The position numbers and the translations under genes were made by a program. Below, piece by piece: positions 22,951 through 30,516 of a stretch of 38,742 nucleotides of DNA. A model generated the notes under the pieces. The model did not search any database. It saw only the letters and a program-made list of their open reading frames with translations, and was not told where the DNA came from. Source of the DNA: DAINRZ01 sp964634885 (GTDB lineage: Bacteria; Bacteroidota; Ignavibacteria; Kapaibacteriales; UBA2268). Location of the stretch: NCBI GenBank assembly GCA_964634885.1, contig CAZWLN010000045.1:1-38742 (forward strand). Reading direction: 5' to 3'. Position 1 is the first letter of the stretch; the number at the start of each line of letters is the position of its first letter.

Positions 22951-25398
22951 ATGAGAAAAGTAATGATGATCTTGAGCGTTGCAGTGCTATGCTGCCTGTT
23001 TGTTAATCCTGCCAACAGCCAACCGGGAATGAAAGCCGGCCCGGGCACAATCACCGGCTCAGTGATTGATTCGTTAAGCAAAGCGCCGGTGATTTACGCA
23101 ACAATCACCGTGCAGAATCCAAAGGATTCATCGATTGTTACCGGGGCAATTACTGACGACAAAGGCAGCTTCTCCGTCAAGGGGCTCCCACTCGGTGAAT
23201 ACTTCGTTAAAACAAGCTTCATCGGCTATCTGAATACAATAGTAAATAAAGTAAAAATTACCTCCGACAATAAAATAATCAGCCTCGGCACCGTCAGCCT
23301 TTACCCCTCCGGCGTTACCAGCCAGGAGGTAAGCGTCAGCGCTCAAAAAGACGTTGTCTCATACAAGCTCGACAAGAAAGTCGTTAATGTCAGCCAGATG
23401 CCCGAGGCACAGGGAGGCAGCGCCGCCGAAGCTCTGCGCAATGCTCCTTCCGTATCTGTCGATATGGAAAACAATGTTTCGCTGAGAGGCAGCGGGAACT
23501 TCACAGTCCTCATCGACGGCAGGCCCACATCGCTCAGCGGCCAGGACGCCCTGAAACAGATACCGGCGGCAGCGATAGAGAATATCGAGATAATTACCAA
23601 TCCCTCGGCAAAATATGATCCGGACGGCACTACAGGCATCATCAACCTGATTCTGAAGAAGCAGGAGACCGGCGGCTTTAACGGCATCGTCAACGGCTCC
23701 GTCGGCACGAAAGACAAGTACAGCGCCGACTTCCTGACCAACTACAGGACAAACGGCAACAATTTCTTCATCGGCGGCCATTACAACGACCGCAAATACC
23801 GTCCCAACAGCGATTTCACAAGAGAAGTCTATTACAACGACACGACACAATACGTAAAGCCTCTTATGGACAGGCTGATGAACCCCTACGGCTACGGCCT
23901 CAAGGCAGGCGTCGATTACAAAATAAACGAGACACACTCTCTTTCACTGTCAGGGGACTGGGGATCCTTCTCCTTCGACAGGATTTTTCCTTCGAAATAC
24001 CACGAATGGACCAATCCCGGTACTGTTGACAAGTATTACCTTAACACAGACGACTTCCTGATGGACGGCAAATACTTCTCTACGAACCTCATCTACAACC
24101 TGAAATTCGAAGAAACCGGCAACGAACTCAACACCAGCCTGCTGTTTTCCGGCTGGGACGGCGGCAGGACGGAATCGATGAATAAATATATCACTGATGC
24201 GCTTTACAACAGCACCGGTACACCGATGATGAAAAAGAACAAGGAAGACCAGGTGAAAACCTATTTCAAAGCCAAGGCTGACTATACGAAAGAATTCAGC
24301 GAGAAAAGCAAGCTCGAAGCAGGCTTCAATTCCGAGGGCGGCTGGGGCGACGCAAGCTATGATTTCTGGGATTACGACACCCTGACGAGTATCTGGGGTT
24401 TGAACAAGGACTTAACAAACAGCCTCAAGTTCGATTACAATCTCCAGGCTCTGTACACCACTTTCTCGGAGGAATTCCTTACCATCCAGTTCCAGGTCGG
24501 CCTGAGGGCAGAGTATTACTACAGGGACATCCGTCAGGTCACATTGCAGACAGATTACAAAAACGAGCAGTTCTCTCTGTTCCCGACAGTACATCTCAGC
24601 AGGCAGTTCGACGGCGGCCACCAGTTGCAGATGAGCTACAGCAAAAGAGTGAACAGGCCCGATGAGCGCTTGCTCAATCCCTTCCCGGACTACACCGACG
24701 ACTATCATGTCAGTACGGGCAACCCGAACCTCGAGTCCGAATACACCCACTCTTACGAACTGAGTTACAGGAAAAGCTTCGACAACTCCTTCGTCTCGCT
24801 GGAGTCGTACTATCGCGAAACATACAATTCCTTCTCGAGAATCAACGAACTGAAGAGCGACAACAAGCTTTGGATTACCATCATTAACCTCGACCGCGAC
24901 TACTCCTACGGACTGGAACTGAACGGGAACATTGCCTTTACACAGTGGCTCAGGCTCAACGCTAACGCCAACCTTTACAACTACAACATTGAAACAGAGT
25001 ACAACAACCAGAAATACAAGAAAAACGCCAACACCTTTACCTGCTATGGCGCATTGCAGATATTTCCCTCGCAGACTACTTTCATACAGTTAACCGGCTA
25101 TTACTCCGGAAAACAGTTGCAGATGGACGGCGAACAGAAACCGGTCTATACGTTCGGGCTTTCCGTCAAGCAGGATTTCTTCGACAGGGCTTTCTCGGTG
25201 GTGCTTTCAGGCCAGGACATCTTCAACACTGCGAAGTATGAATTTGTTAACCAGACCGGCAACTACAAGTCTTACGGAGTGTTTTACCCCGAAACTCCTT
25301 CGTTCGTACTGAGCCTCAGCTACCGTATTAACAATTACAACCAGATGGAACAGCCCCAGAGGGAATCGATAAATATCGATTACAACAGCGGGTTCTAA
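22951..25398 (+). CDS. TonB-dependent receptor family / outer-membrane beta-barrel protein
   Basis: An 815-residue outer-membrane protein. The signal peptide is about 1-23 (MRKVMMILSVAVLCCLFVN). A carboxypeptidase-regulatory-like domain follows (about 33-115, GSVIDSLSKAPVIYATITV ... LPLGEYFVKTSFIGY). A plug domain comes next (about 140-235, AAEALRNAPSVSVD ... VSLRGSGNFTVLIDGRPT ... IENIEIITNPSAKYD), and then a long barrel rich in aromatic strands. This is the Bacteroidota outer-membrane-beta-barrel family related to TonB-dependent receptors. No canonical TonB box or substrate-binding partner gene (SusD, periplasmic protein) is seen, so the ligand is unknown. It is monocistronic and convergent with the Cys-rich cassette. 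Confidence 0.92.
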   Translation: MRKVMMILSVAVLCCLFVNPANSQPGMKAGPGTITGSVIDSLSKAPVIYATITVQNPKDSSIVTGAITDDKGSFSVKGLPLGEYFVKTSFIGYLNTIVNKVKITSDNKIISLGTVSLYPSGVTSQEVSVSAQKDVVSYKLDKKVVNVSQMPEAQGGSAAEALRNAPSVSVDMENNVSLRGSGNFTVLIDGRPTSLSGQDALKQIPAAAIENIEIITNPSAKYDPDGTTGIINLILKKQETGGFNGIVNGSVGTKDKYSADFLTNYRTNGNNFFIGGHYNDRKYRPNSDFTREVYYNDTTQYVKPLMDRLMNPYGYGLKAGVDYKINETHSLSLSGDWGSFSFDRIFPSKYHEWTNPGTVDKYYLNTDDFLMDGKYFSTNLIYNLKFEETGNELNTSLLFSGWDGGRTESMNKYITDALYNSTGTPMMKKNKEDQVKTYFKAKADYTKEFSEKSKLEAGFNSEGGWGDASYDFWDYDTLTSIWGLNKDLTNSLKFDYNLQALYTTFSEEFLTIQFQVGLRAEYYYRDIRQVTLQTDYKNEQFSLFPTVHLSRQFDGGHQLQMSYSKRVNRPDERLLNPFPDYTDDYHVSTGNPNLESEYTHSYELSYRKSFDNSFVSLESYYRETYNSFSRINELKSDNKLWITIINLDRDYSYGLELNGNIAFTQWLRLNANANLYNYNIETEYNNQKYKKNANTFTCYGALQIFPSQTTFIQLTGYYSGKQLQMDGEQKPVYTFGLSVKQDFFDRAFSVVLSGQDIFNTAKYEFVNQTGNYKSYGVFYPETPSFVLSLSYRINNYNQMEQPQRESINIDYNSGF

Positions 25399-25473
25399 AA
25401 GTAAATAAGTAATGCTATTTCTTTCAGATATTATTGTGAAAGTCAGTAATGAATGCTTTGCCTCGTGATTGAG

Positions 25474-25512
25474 AAAAAAAAACAGGCATAAAACTGTTTC
25501 TTAATATGCCTG
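25474..25512 (-). terminator. Rho-independent terminator of the Cys-rich/propeller cassette
   Basis: On the minus strand, an 8-bp stem CAGGCATA/TATGCCTG (25505-25512 with 25483-25490) with a 14-nt loop is followed directly by nine T residues (complement of 25474-25482). It sits 80 bp beyond the last cassette gene. On the plus strand no T-tract follows, so it serves the minus-strand operon. Confidence 0.85.
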
Positions 25513-25539
25513 ATATATAGAAGAAAAATATAATTTGAA

Positions 25540-25572
25540 CAATCGCCTGTATCTTTCCGATGCAGGCGATTG
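25540..25572 (-). terminator. Hairpin just after the cassette, possible first terminator
   Basis: Perfect 10-bp arms CAATCGCCTG (25540-25549) and CAGGCGATTG (25563-25572) with a 13-nt loop, 20 bp past the stop codon of the last cassette gene. The following minus-strand sequence is only moderately T-rich, so it may act together with the stronger terminator at 25474-25512. Confidence 0.6.
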
Positions 25573-25592
25573 TATTAAAAGGTTAAAGAAAA

Positions 25593-26306
25593 TTATTCAC
25601 AGTTACCTGTGCAGGGAACTTCCCTTGTTATACCCTGCTTTTCAGCAGCACAATCATAATAGGTCTCATTGCAAACACAATCTCCCAGTGAATAGACAAC
25701 AGGATCTTCAAGCAACTCAATATCTCTTAATTCAACATCTGGGGCAATATGTTCAAATGCCCGATAATGATATACTTTCTTACAGCATTTATATCCGCAC
25801 GTAATTTGTTTTGTTACAGTTATTACTTTGTGATCGACACCTTCTCCATCGCTTAACCATTTATACCAATCCGAAGTAAGACTTCCAGGGTCACAACACT
25901 CAAAATCATTCTCTGTTTCCATTTCATATATCAGATTCCGATTGACCTTACATTCTGTTTGATAATAATATGATATGTATCCAATCCAATTATCATCATG
26001 AAGACTTAGGATTATTTCTTTTGCAGCCTCCCTTATCATGAAATCTCTCATAGCTTCATCAGACATGAATGTAGACGTATTATTCAAAGTAGACCAATCG
26101 ATGCTAAAATCGAATGTAGTGCCGCTATTTTGCCTGTATTGATACTCTACGGTTCCCTGTTCTCCCCAGTAATCAAATTCCAGAGTTGCCGTACCACTTG
26201 TAAACTCGCCTCCTGCCGGAAGGCAATTACTTTGGGCGTAGAGCTTATTGCTCATAATAATAGAAGCAAATATTAAAATTAATATATTAATATGAATTAA
26301 CCTCAT
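25593..26306 (-). CDS. Cys-rich secreted protein, cassette paralogue 2
   Basis: An exported protein of 237 residues (from the ATG at 26306, with GGAG eight bases upstream; an in-frame ATG lies at 26321). The signal peptide is hydrophobic and ends near LYAQ. I cannot assign a family. The mature sequence is Cys-rich and shares a layout with the product at 27838-28539: an early Cys-x-Pro, an IDWST motif, an SDEAM...M.R.AA helix leading to ILSLHDDN, a TECKV segment, a CGYKCCKKVY cluster, a second Cys group and a terminal VPCTGNC. The even spread of cysteines suggests disulfides outside the cytoplasm. It has no T9SS sorting domain. It starts 20 bp after the propeller gene and is the last gene of the operon. 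Confidence 0.8.
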   Translation of the reverse strand: MRLIHINILILIFASIIMSNKLYAQSNCLPAGGEFTSGTATLEFDYWGEQGTVEYQYRQNSGTTFDFSIDWSTLNNTSTFMSDEAMRDFMIREAAKEIILSLHDDNWIGYISYYYQTECKVNRNLIYEMETENDFECCDPGSLTSDWYKWLSDGEGVDHKVITVTKQITCGYKCCKKVYHYRAFEHIAPDVELRDIELLEDPVVYSLGDCVCNETYYDCAAEKQGITREVPCTGNCE

Positions 26307-26326
26307 TTTATTCTCCATCAATTTTG

Positions 26327-27820
26327 TTAATCTTTAATAAATCTTGAATAATTGAAATCCTGGTTCTGTCCGTAAAGTTTGATAAAATATACCCCCGCGG
26401 CCAACCCTGATACAGGTATTGTGCCATAGGTATAATTGCCGCTTAATACAATCTGTCCCAGGCTGTTTGTTATCCGGTATGTAGTATAGTCTCTGTTTGT
26501 TCTGATGAATATATGATCGCCCGCAGGATTGGGATGTATCGTTGTTACAGTGGCTGGAGCTTCATAATCCGGCGCTGAGAGTATATTTGATTCCTGAGCA
26601 ACCATTATTCCTTTCTCCATTCCGATATATATTTTATTGTTTTTTATAAAAACAGATGAAATCTTGATAAATGATGCAGGAATTGGCGGATGATACAGAA
26701 AATTACCCAGGAATTCATACCCTTTTTCACCGTTAAAAGTTGAATTACAAATAATGAATTCCGATTTGTTGAAAAAATCTTCCCAATAATATTTTTTCAA
26801 TTTAAAATCCGAATCCATGATATAATACATATTAAGGCCAATCAAAAAGTACCCTGACCCGCTGAGTTTCACAATCCTGTATATGGGGTCATAAAGGCCT
26901 TTTGATAGTGTATCCAGCCCATTATCTCCATTGAAAACCGTCCATTCGCCGTCATTATATAGTGTTAAACCGGAGCAGCATTTGTTTTTATTAATGCTTA
27001 ATTCCCCGTTGTAAACACCTAAAGCGAACCACATTTTTCCGTCCTGTTCCGGGACAATTGAGGATACTGCTTTTACTGATGCGTCAAAATCTGAACCGGA
27101 TGCGGTAGGCAATTTCAGCCTTTGGCAGGTTTTGTCCTGATTAAAAATATAGACATCTTTGAACTGCCCATTTTCATATTCTTCATCATTTGCCATTATT
27201 ATTCCATGAAGAGCAACCCGGCCGTCAGGCATTGCCGATAGTATATAGCTTCTGAAACTAACATTGTAGCCGGTAAACCTTAGAGCCGGTTCATTATTCA
27301 TTACGGTTGAAAAATTTTCGCCGTCAAATTTGTAGAATTCATTGTATTCTTCGGAGGAAGAAAACCTCAAGGCAGCAGTAACCCAAATATTATTATACTT
27401 ATCAACACAGAGCTGCTCGAAACGCCTTTTGTCGTTGTTGCTGTCCCCCTCAATCGTGTATCCTGTCCATTGGCTGCCGTCATATTTATATAGTTTGGCG
27501 CCGCATATCCATATATTTCCTGTAGAGTCGTAATGAATTTGTGAATTGGTTGACGGTAATAAAATATTGGAAGTGTCGCTGCCTTCATAATTGGGAAGCC
27601 TTTGCCATTCGCCGTTTTCCATGACAATTATATCCGGCTTAAAGAAAAAGCCGGGATAATCATAGTTGACAGATAAAATAGCAATTTTATCATCCAAAAT
27701 ATCAAAACACTTGAAACCATTCGTATTAAAATTGTAATCTATAAATTTTGTTTCGAGCGCATTACCTCCATATATACCACCGAGGAGCAGGATGCCGATT
27801 AACACAAAATATTTTCTCAT
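26327..27820 (-). CDS. T9SS-sorted propeller-like secreted protein
   Basis: A 497-residue protein with signal peptide MRKYFVLIGILLLGGIYGG. The body has repeats like those of two-component-regulator propellers: NIWICGAKLYKYDGSQWTGY, NIWVTAALRF with EFYKFDGENF, KMWFALGVYNGE and LTLYNDGEWTVFNGDNGLD. This suggests a beta-propeller, although no kinase or DNA-binding part is attached. The last about 75 residues are a type A T9SS sorting domain: IHPNPAGDHIFI, YRITNSLGQIVLSG, LAAGVYFIKLYG and a terminal lysine-containing strand. It is the middle gene of a tight operon (17 bp from the gene before, about 20 bp to the next). AAAGGA precedes the ATG. Likely a surface-displayed scaffold or binding protein. 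Confidence 0.87.
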   Translation of the reverse strand: MRKYFVLIGILLLGGIYGGNALETKFIDYNFNTNGFKCFDILDDKIAILSVNYDYPGFFFKPDIIVMENGEWQRLPNYEGSDTSNILLPSTNSQIHYDSTGNIWICGAKLYKYDGSQWTGYTIEGDSNNDKRRFEQLCVDKYNNIWVTAALRFSSSEEYNEFYKFDGENFSTVMNNEPALRFTGYNVSFRSYILSAMPDGRVALHGIIMANDEEYENGQFKDVYIFNQDKTCQRLKLPTASGSDFDASVKAVSSIVPEQDGKMWFALGVYNGELSINKNKCCSGLTLYNDGEWTVFNGDNGLDTLSKGLYDPIYRIVKLSGSGYFLIGLNMYYIMDSDFKLKKYYWEDFFNKSEFIICNSTFNGEKGYEFLGNFLYHPPIPASFIKISSVFIKNNKIYIGMEKGIMVAQESNILSAPDYEAPATVTTIHPNPAGDHIFIRTNRDYTTYRITNSLGQIVLSGNYTYGTIPVSGLAAGVYFIKLYGQNQDFNYSRFIKD

Positions 27821-27837
27821 ATTCTTTTTCCTTTCAG

Positions 27838-28539
27838 TTAGTTACAGGTTGATGTACAAGGCTCGGGTGTTCCAAAACAGTTAACATTGGTGCCCTGGGG
27901 GCATTCCGAACCTGGAAGCATGCTTTTGACAGGCGCTCCGCCGACAATTGAAAGAGTACCATTAACACATTCCATCGTATATACAATTTGACAGCAGCTT
28001 TTTGTTCCGCAATCAATAAATCCCGTTAAACGGCCAAAATATCTCCAAACGCCATCATCGATTAAAGTAGGATCCGGGCCTGGGAAGCCATCATCCCTGC
28101 AATATATCCAACTTGATTGCTTCAATCTGAAGTAACATACAGACTTGGCTTGACAGCTTACTTCTTCATAGAAAGTGAATTGCTTTGTACCTATAAAGTT
28201 GCAGCTATTATTATCACTGAAAGATGTTAACAGTATACTTCTAATTACTGCAAGACGCATCCAGCTTTTGTATTCCTCTTCAGATACTTTCCCATCCCAT
28301 GCCTTGTACCATGTTGACCAATCGACAACAATGTCATAGCTGTTTCCGGTTAGAGATCCTTTTGATTTATAATCGACCCAACCTAAAGTAAATAAAATGT
28401 CAAAATCGTTTACTGCCATGTAAGCAGTAATTGGTACATCAGGCCAGGTGTCATCCCCATAGGACGGTGGGCATTGCGCCTGGATCTTAGCCAAGGACAG
28501 CAGTAAAACAATGAAAAATAAAATAATACTATGTTTCAT
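27838..28539 (-). CDS. Cys-rich secreted protein, cassette paralogue 1
   Basis: An exported protein of 233 residues. The start at 28539 has GAAGG seven bases upstream; an ATG two codons earlier is too close to it. The signal peptide is MKHSIILFFIVLLLSLAKIQAQ. I know no named family. It shares its architecture with the last gene of the operon: CPP after cleavage, a VDWST motif at the same distance from the N-terminus, SEEEYKSWMRLAVIRSILL followed by SDNN, then CQAKSVC, the cluster CGTKSCCQIVY and a terminal EPCTSTC. About a dozen cysteines suggest a disulfide-bonded extracellular protein. It is the first gene of the minus-strand cassette, and its leader lies beside the candidate small RNA on the opposite strand. 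Confidence 0.8.
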   Translation of the reverse strand: MKHSIILFFIVLLLSLAKIQAQCPPSYGDDTWPDVPITAYMAVNDFDILFTLGWVDYKSKGSLTGNSYDIVVDWSTWYKAWDGKVSEEEYKSWMRLAVIRSILLTSFSDNNSCNFIGTKQFTFYEEVSCQAKSVCYFRLKQSSWIYCRDDGFPGPDPTLIDDGVWRYFGRLTGFIDCGTKSCCQIVYTMECVNGTLSIVGGAPVKSMLPGSECPQGTNVNCFGTPEPCTSTCN

Positions 28540-28581
28540 ATTCATACCTTCATAATTAATTAATATTTTAGAATAATATCA

Positions 28582-28613
28582 ATTGTTTACATTACGTTTA
28601 TCTCGTACTTTTG
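28582..28613 (+). promoter_or_regulatory. Bacteroidota-type promoter for the candidate small RNA
   Basis: The -7 box TACTTTTG (28606-28613) matches TAnnTTTG exactly. ATTG (28582-28585) matches three of four bases of the -33 TTTG, with a 20-nt spacer, inside the usual 17-23 range. Transcription would start at about 28619-28621, directly before the hairpins of the candidate RNA. Confidence 0.6.
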
Positions 28614-28619
28614 CAGTGC

Positions 28620-28699
28620 ATCTTGTGCGTGGCTTTGCATTCTTATGGTACACACAAGAAGTAGCTTGCGGACTGCCCGAAAGGGTGGTCCGTTCTTTT
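28620..28699 (+). ncRNA. Candidate ~80-nt small RNA with two hairpins and intrinsic terminator
   Basis: Hairpin 1 pairs CTTGTGCGT (28622-28630) with ACACACAAG (28650-28658), with one C/A mismatch and a 19-nt loop. Hairpin 2 pairs CGGACTGCCC (28669-28678) with GGGTGGTCCG (28683-28692) through ten base pairs, two of them G-U, closed by a GAAA tetraloop and followed by TTCTTTT (28693-28699). That is a good intrinsic terminator for the plus strand only. No plus-strand gene ends nearby (the nearest upstream stop is at 25398, beyond a convergent operon), so the terminator needs its own local transcript. With the promoter at 28582-28613 this predicts a stand-alone RNA. I do not recognise it as 4.5S, 6S, tmRNA or RNase P RNA. 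Confidence 0.55.
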
Positions 28700-29092
28700 A
28701 AAACCGTCAGGATTTAAAAAGAATATAATTGCGCTGTGTTTTTGTTCTGAAATATCTCTCCTTTAATTTAAAATAAAAAATAATAAAGTAATATTTCAAA
28801 CCTTAATCTTGCTGTCCCCGGAGGACAATATAAAAATTCATTCCGTCATTATGTAAGTATATTGTAAATATCGATTAAGAGAGTATTTGATACAATAATA
28901 CAATAATACAATAATACAAATAATATTTCAATAATGCAAATAAAACATAAAAAATACGAACTCAGCTTTCCATCCGTTTGTGAGACATCAGTTACCTTAT
29001 GATTTATCGTTGACTTAAAAAAATATCATCTTGCATTTGAAAGCAATTAACATTATATTACTATTTCTGTTTTATCAATAGGGGACAATTAT
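28700..29092. other. AT-rich gap before the TlpA-like gene
   Basis: About 390 bp of AT-rich DNA with an ACAATAATACAATAATACAA microrepeat (about 28893-28920). Near the end, GTTG (29009-29012) and TGCATTTG (29032-29039), 19 bp apart, resemble a -33/-7 promoter with one mismatch in each box. AGGGGA eight bases before the ATG at 29093 is a good ribosome binding site. No gene is seen. Confidence 0.45.
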
Positions 29093-30268
29093 ATGAGAGT
29101 ATATGTCTTTGCTTTTCTCGCTATGGTTCAATTGCTTGCTGCCCAGGACAAAAGTACCGTAATTGAAAATTTCGGGAAGGCCGTGAAACAGGGTGCTGTC
29201 GTAAAATACAAGATGCACTTCACCTGGAAGGATGATTCCAGGGTGGTATCAGACACCAAATCAGAATGTGCCGAGAAGTATGTCCCTTCCGACACTTCCG
29301 CCCGGGGCTATTATAACCTCCGGTCCGATGACGACCGGGTTATTTATACAGGGATGGATTACTACGATTACAGTCCCGATTACTACGGTGAAGGAATTGT
29401 CAAAGTCTCTAATAAAAAGAAACAGACAATGGATTTTACCGTACAGGAAATAGAGATGGGCGGCATCAAAGGATACTACTATGGAGTCCTTTACCACCAT
29501 CCACTCTATCATGTCTTGCTGCTCCATTTCATGCGTTACTTTGAAAATGACTCCGTTGTCGCCGCTTGCACTCTGCTGAAGGACACAACAATCAACGGCG
29601 CCGACTGCTATAGATTGAAGATAAGCAAATGGGAGACCTTGTCCCTTAACAAATCCGGCTTCCTGCCTGTTCATTACATCAGAAGCGTTCAGGGAGAAGA
29701 CTCCGAGGGCATTCCTTTCAACCAGGTAATGGAAGCCTCCTATTCGGACTATTCCCTCAACAACGCCGACAGCGCCGTATTATTCTCCCGCAAATCTTTC
29801 CCGAAGAATTTCAAATTCAAGTCTGACCCGAAACCTCTGACGAAAAAGGTGTTGGCCGTCGGCTCTGCAGTCCCTGAATGGGAACTGAAAACAATCAAAG
29901 ACAGGACTGTAAGCCTCAAAAGCCTGAAAGGCAAACCGCTGCTGCTGATATTCTCGGAAATCGGCTGCCTGCCGTGCATGGCTGCCATACCCTGCCTCAA
30001 CGAGATTGCAACCGGGTACAAAGACATCAACGTCTATGCTGTCTATCCTAAGGACAGCAAAGAAGCCCTGCAAAAATTGTCGGAGAAAAAGAATTATAAA
30101 TATGATATACTCTACAATGCGTCAGACGTTGCCAAAAGCTACTTTGTCGGCGGCTATCCGACCTTCTTTTTCATCGACAGGGACGGCATCCTCCGTAAAA
30201 CCCTGTCTGGTTACGGCGACGGCATGAAAAAAGACATCATCGGGATTATCGATGATCTGCTGAAATAG
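29093..30268 (+). CDS. Exported TlpA-like thioredoxin-fold protein with large N-terminal domain
   Basis: A 391-residue exported protein (signal peptide about 1-17, MRVYVFAFLAMVQLLAA). Residues about 20-245 form an unassigned beta-rich domain with many Tyr and Asp, of the kind often found in front of Bacteroidota redoxins. From about 255 a TlpA/AhpC-TSA-like domain follows: AVPEWELKTIKDRTVSLKSL, the active site GCLPC (Cys292, Cys295) and the cis-proline loop GGYPTFFFIDRDG (Pro356). It should act as a periplasmic disulfide reductase or isomerase. It is the nearest redox protein to the Cys-rich cassette, on the other strand and divergent from it; a functional link is only a possibility. Confidence 0.9.
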   Translation: MRVYVFAFLAMVQLLAAQDKSTVIENFGKAVKQGAVVKYKMHFTWKDDSRVVSDTKSECAEKYVPSDTSARGYYNLRSDDDRVIYTGMDYYDYSPDYYGEGIVKVSNKKKQTMDFTVQEIEMGGIKGYYYGVLYHHPLYHVLLLHFMRYFENDSVVAACTLLKDTTINGADCYRLKISKWETLSLNKSGFLPVHYIRSVQGEDSEGIPFNQVMEASYSDYSLNNADSAVLFSRKSFPKNFKFKSDPKPLTKKVLAVGSAVPEWELKTIKDRTVSLKSLKGKPLLLIFSEIGCLPCMAAIPCLNEIATGYKDINVYAVYPKDSKEALQKLSEKKNYKYDILYNASDVAKSYFVGGYPTFFFIDRDGILRKTLSGYGDGMKKDIIGIIDDLLK

Positions 30269-30284
30269 AAATAATCCGTAATTA

Positions 30285-30315
30285 ACCTTCCGATGGTTCC
30301 AAACCATTGGAAGGT
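30285..30315. terminator. AACCTTCCGA-family hairpin after the TlpA-like gene
   Basis: ACCTTCCGATGGTT (30285-30298) pairs with AACCATTGGAAGGT (30302-30315) over 14 bp, with one G-U pair and a 3-nt loop, 16 bp after the stop codon. No T-tract follows on either side, so it may be a Rho-assisted terminator, an mRNA 3'-end stabiliser or simply another copy of the dispersed hairpin seen at 11858-11890. Confidence 0.6.
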
Positions 30316-30501
30316 GTGGGATAGGCGGGTTCCACCTGCAAAACGCCGTCCATCCTGGAATATTTATCATCTGCCAGGCTGCGATGTAACTTTTCCCATC
30401 GGTATTCGTTTATATATTACTTTGAAATACACTTTTCCTGAAACATTTTCCTGAAAATATCGTTTTACACTTGTGCAGTAATTCAACAATTGTTTAATTA
30501 A

Positions 30502-30514
30502 TGACAGAGTGTCA
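30502..30514. promoter_or_regulatory. Likely TetR operator overlapping the regulator's translation start region
   Basis: TGACA-GAG-TGTCA is a perfect inverted repeat with 5-bp arms, ending two bases before the TTG start codon of the TetR gene. Its position is typical of autoregulatory TetR-family operators controlling an efflux operon. About 45 bp upstream, ATTTTC-CT-GAAAAT (30445-30458) is a second perfect palindrome, partly duplicated as TTTTCCTGAAA at 30433-30443. Confidence 0.55.
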
Positions 30515-30516
30515 GT

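Noticed and set aside
28620..28699. 4.5S (SRP), 6S or RNase P RNA
   Set aside because: The conserved SRP GGTCAGG/GGAAG/AGCA core is absent, and the element is too short for 6S or RNase P.
28669..28699. Terminator of a minus-strand gene or leader attenuator of the cassette
   Set aside because: The T-rich tail lies on the plus-strand side only, so it cannot terminate minus-strand transcription.
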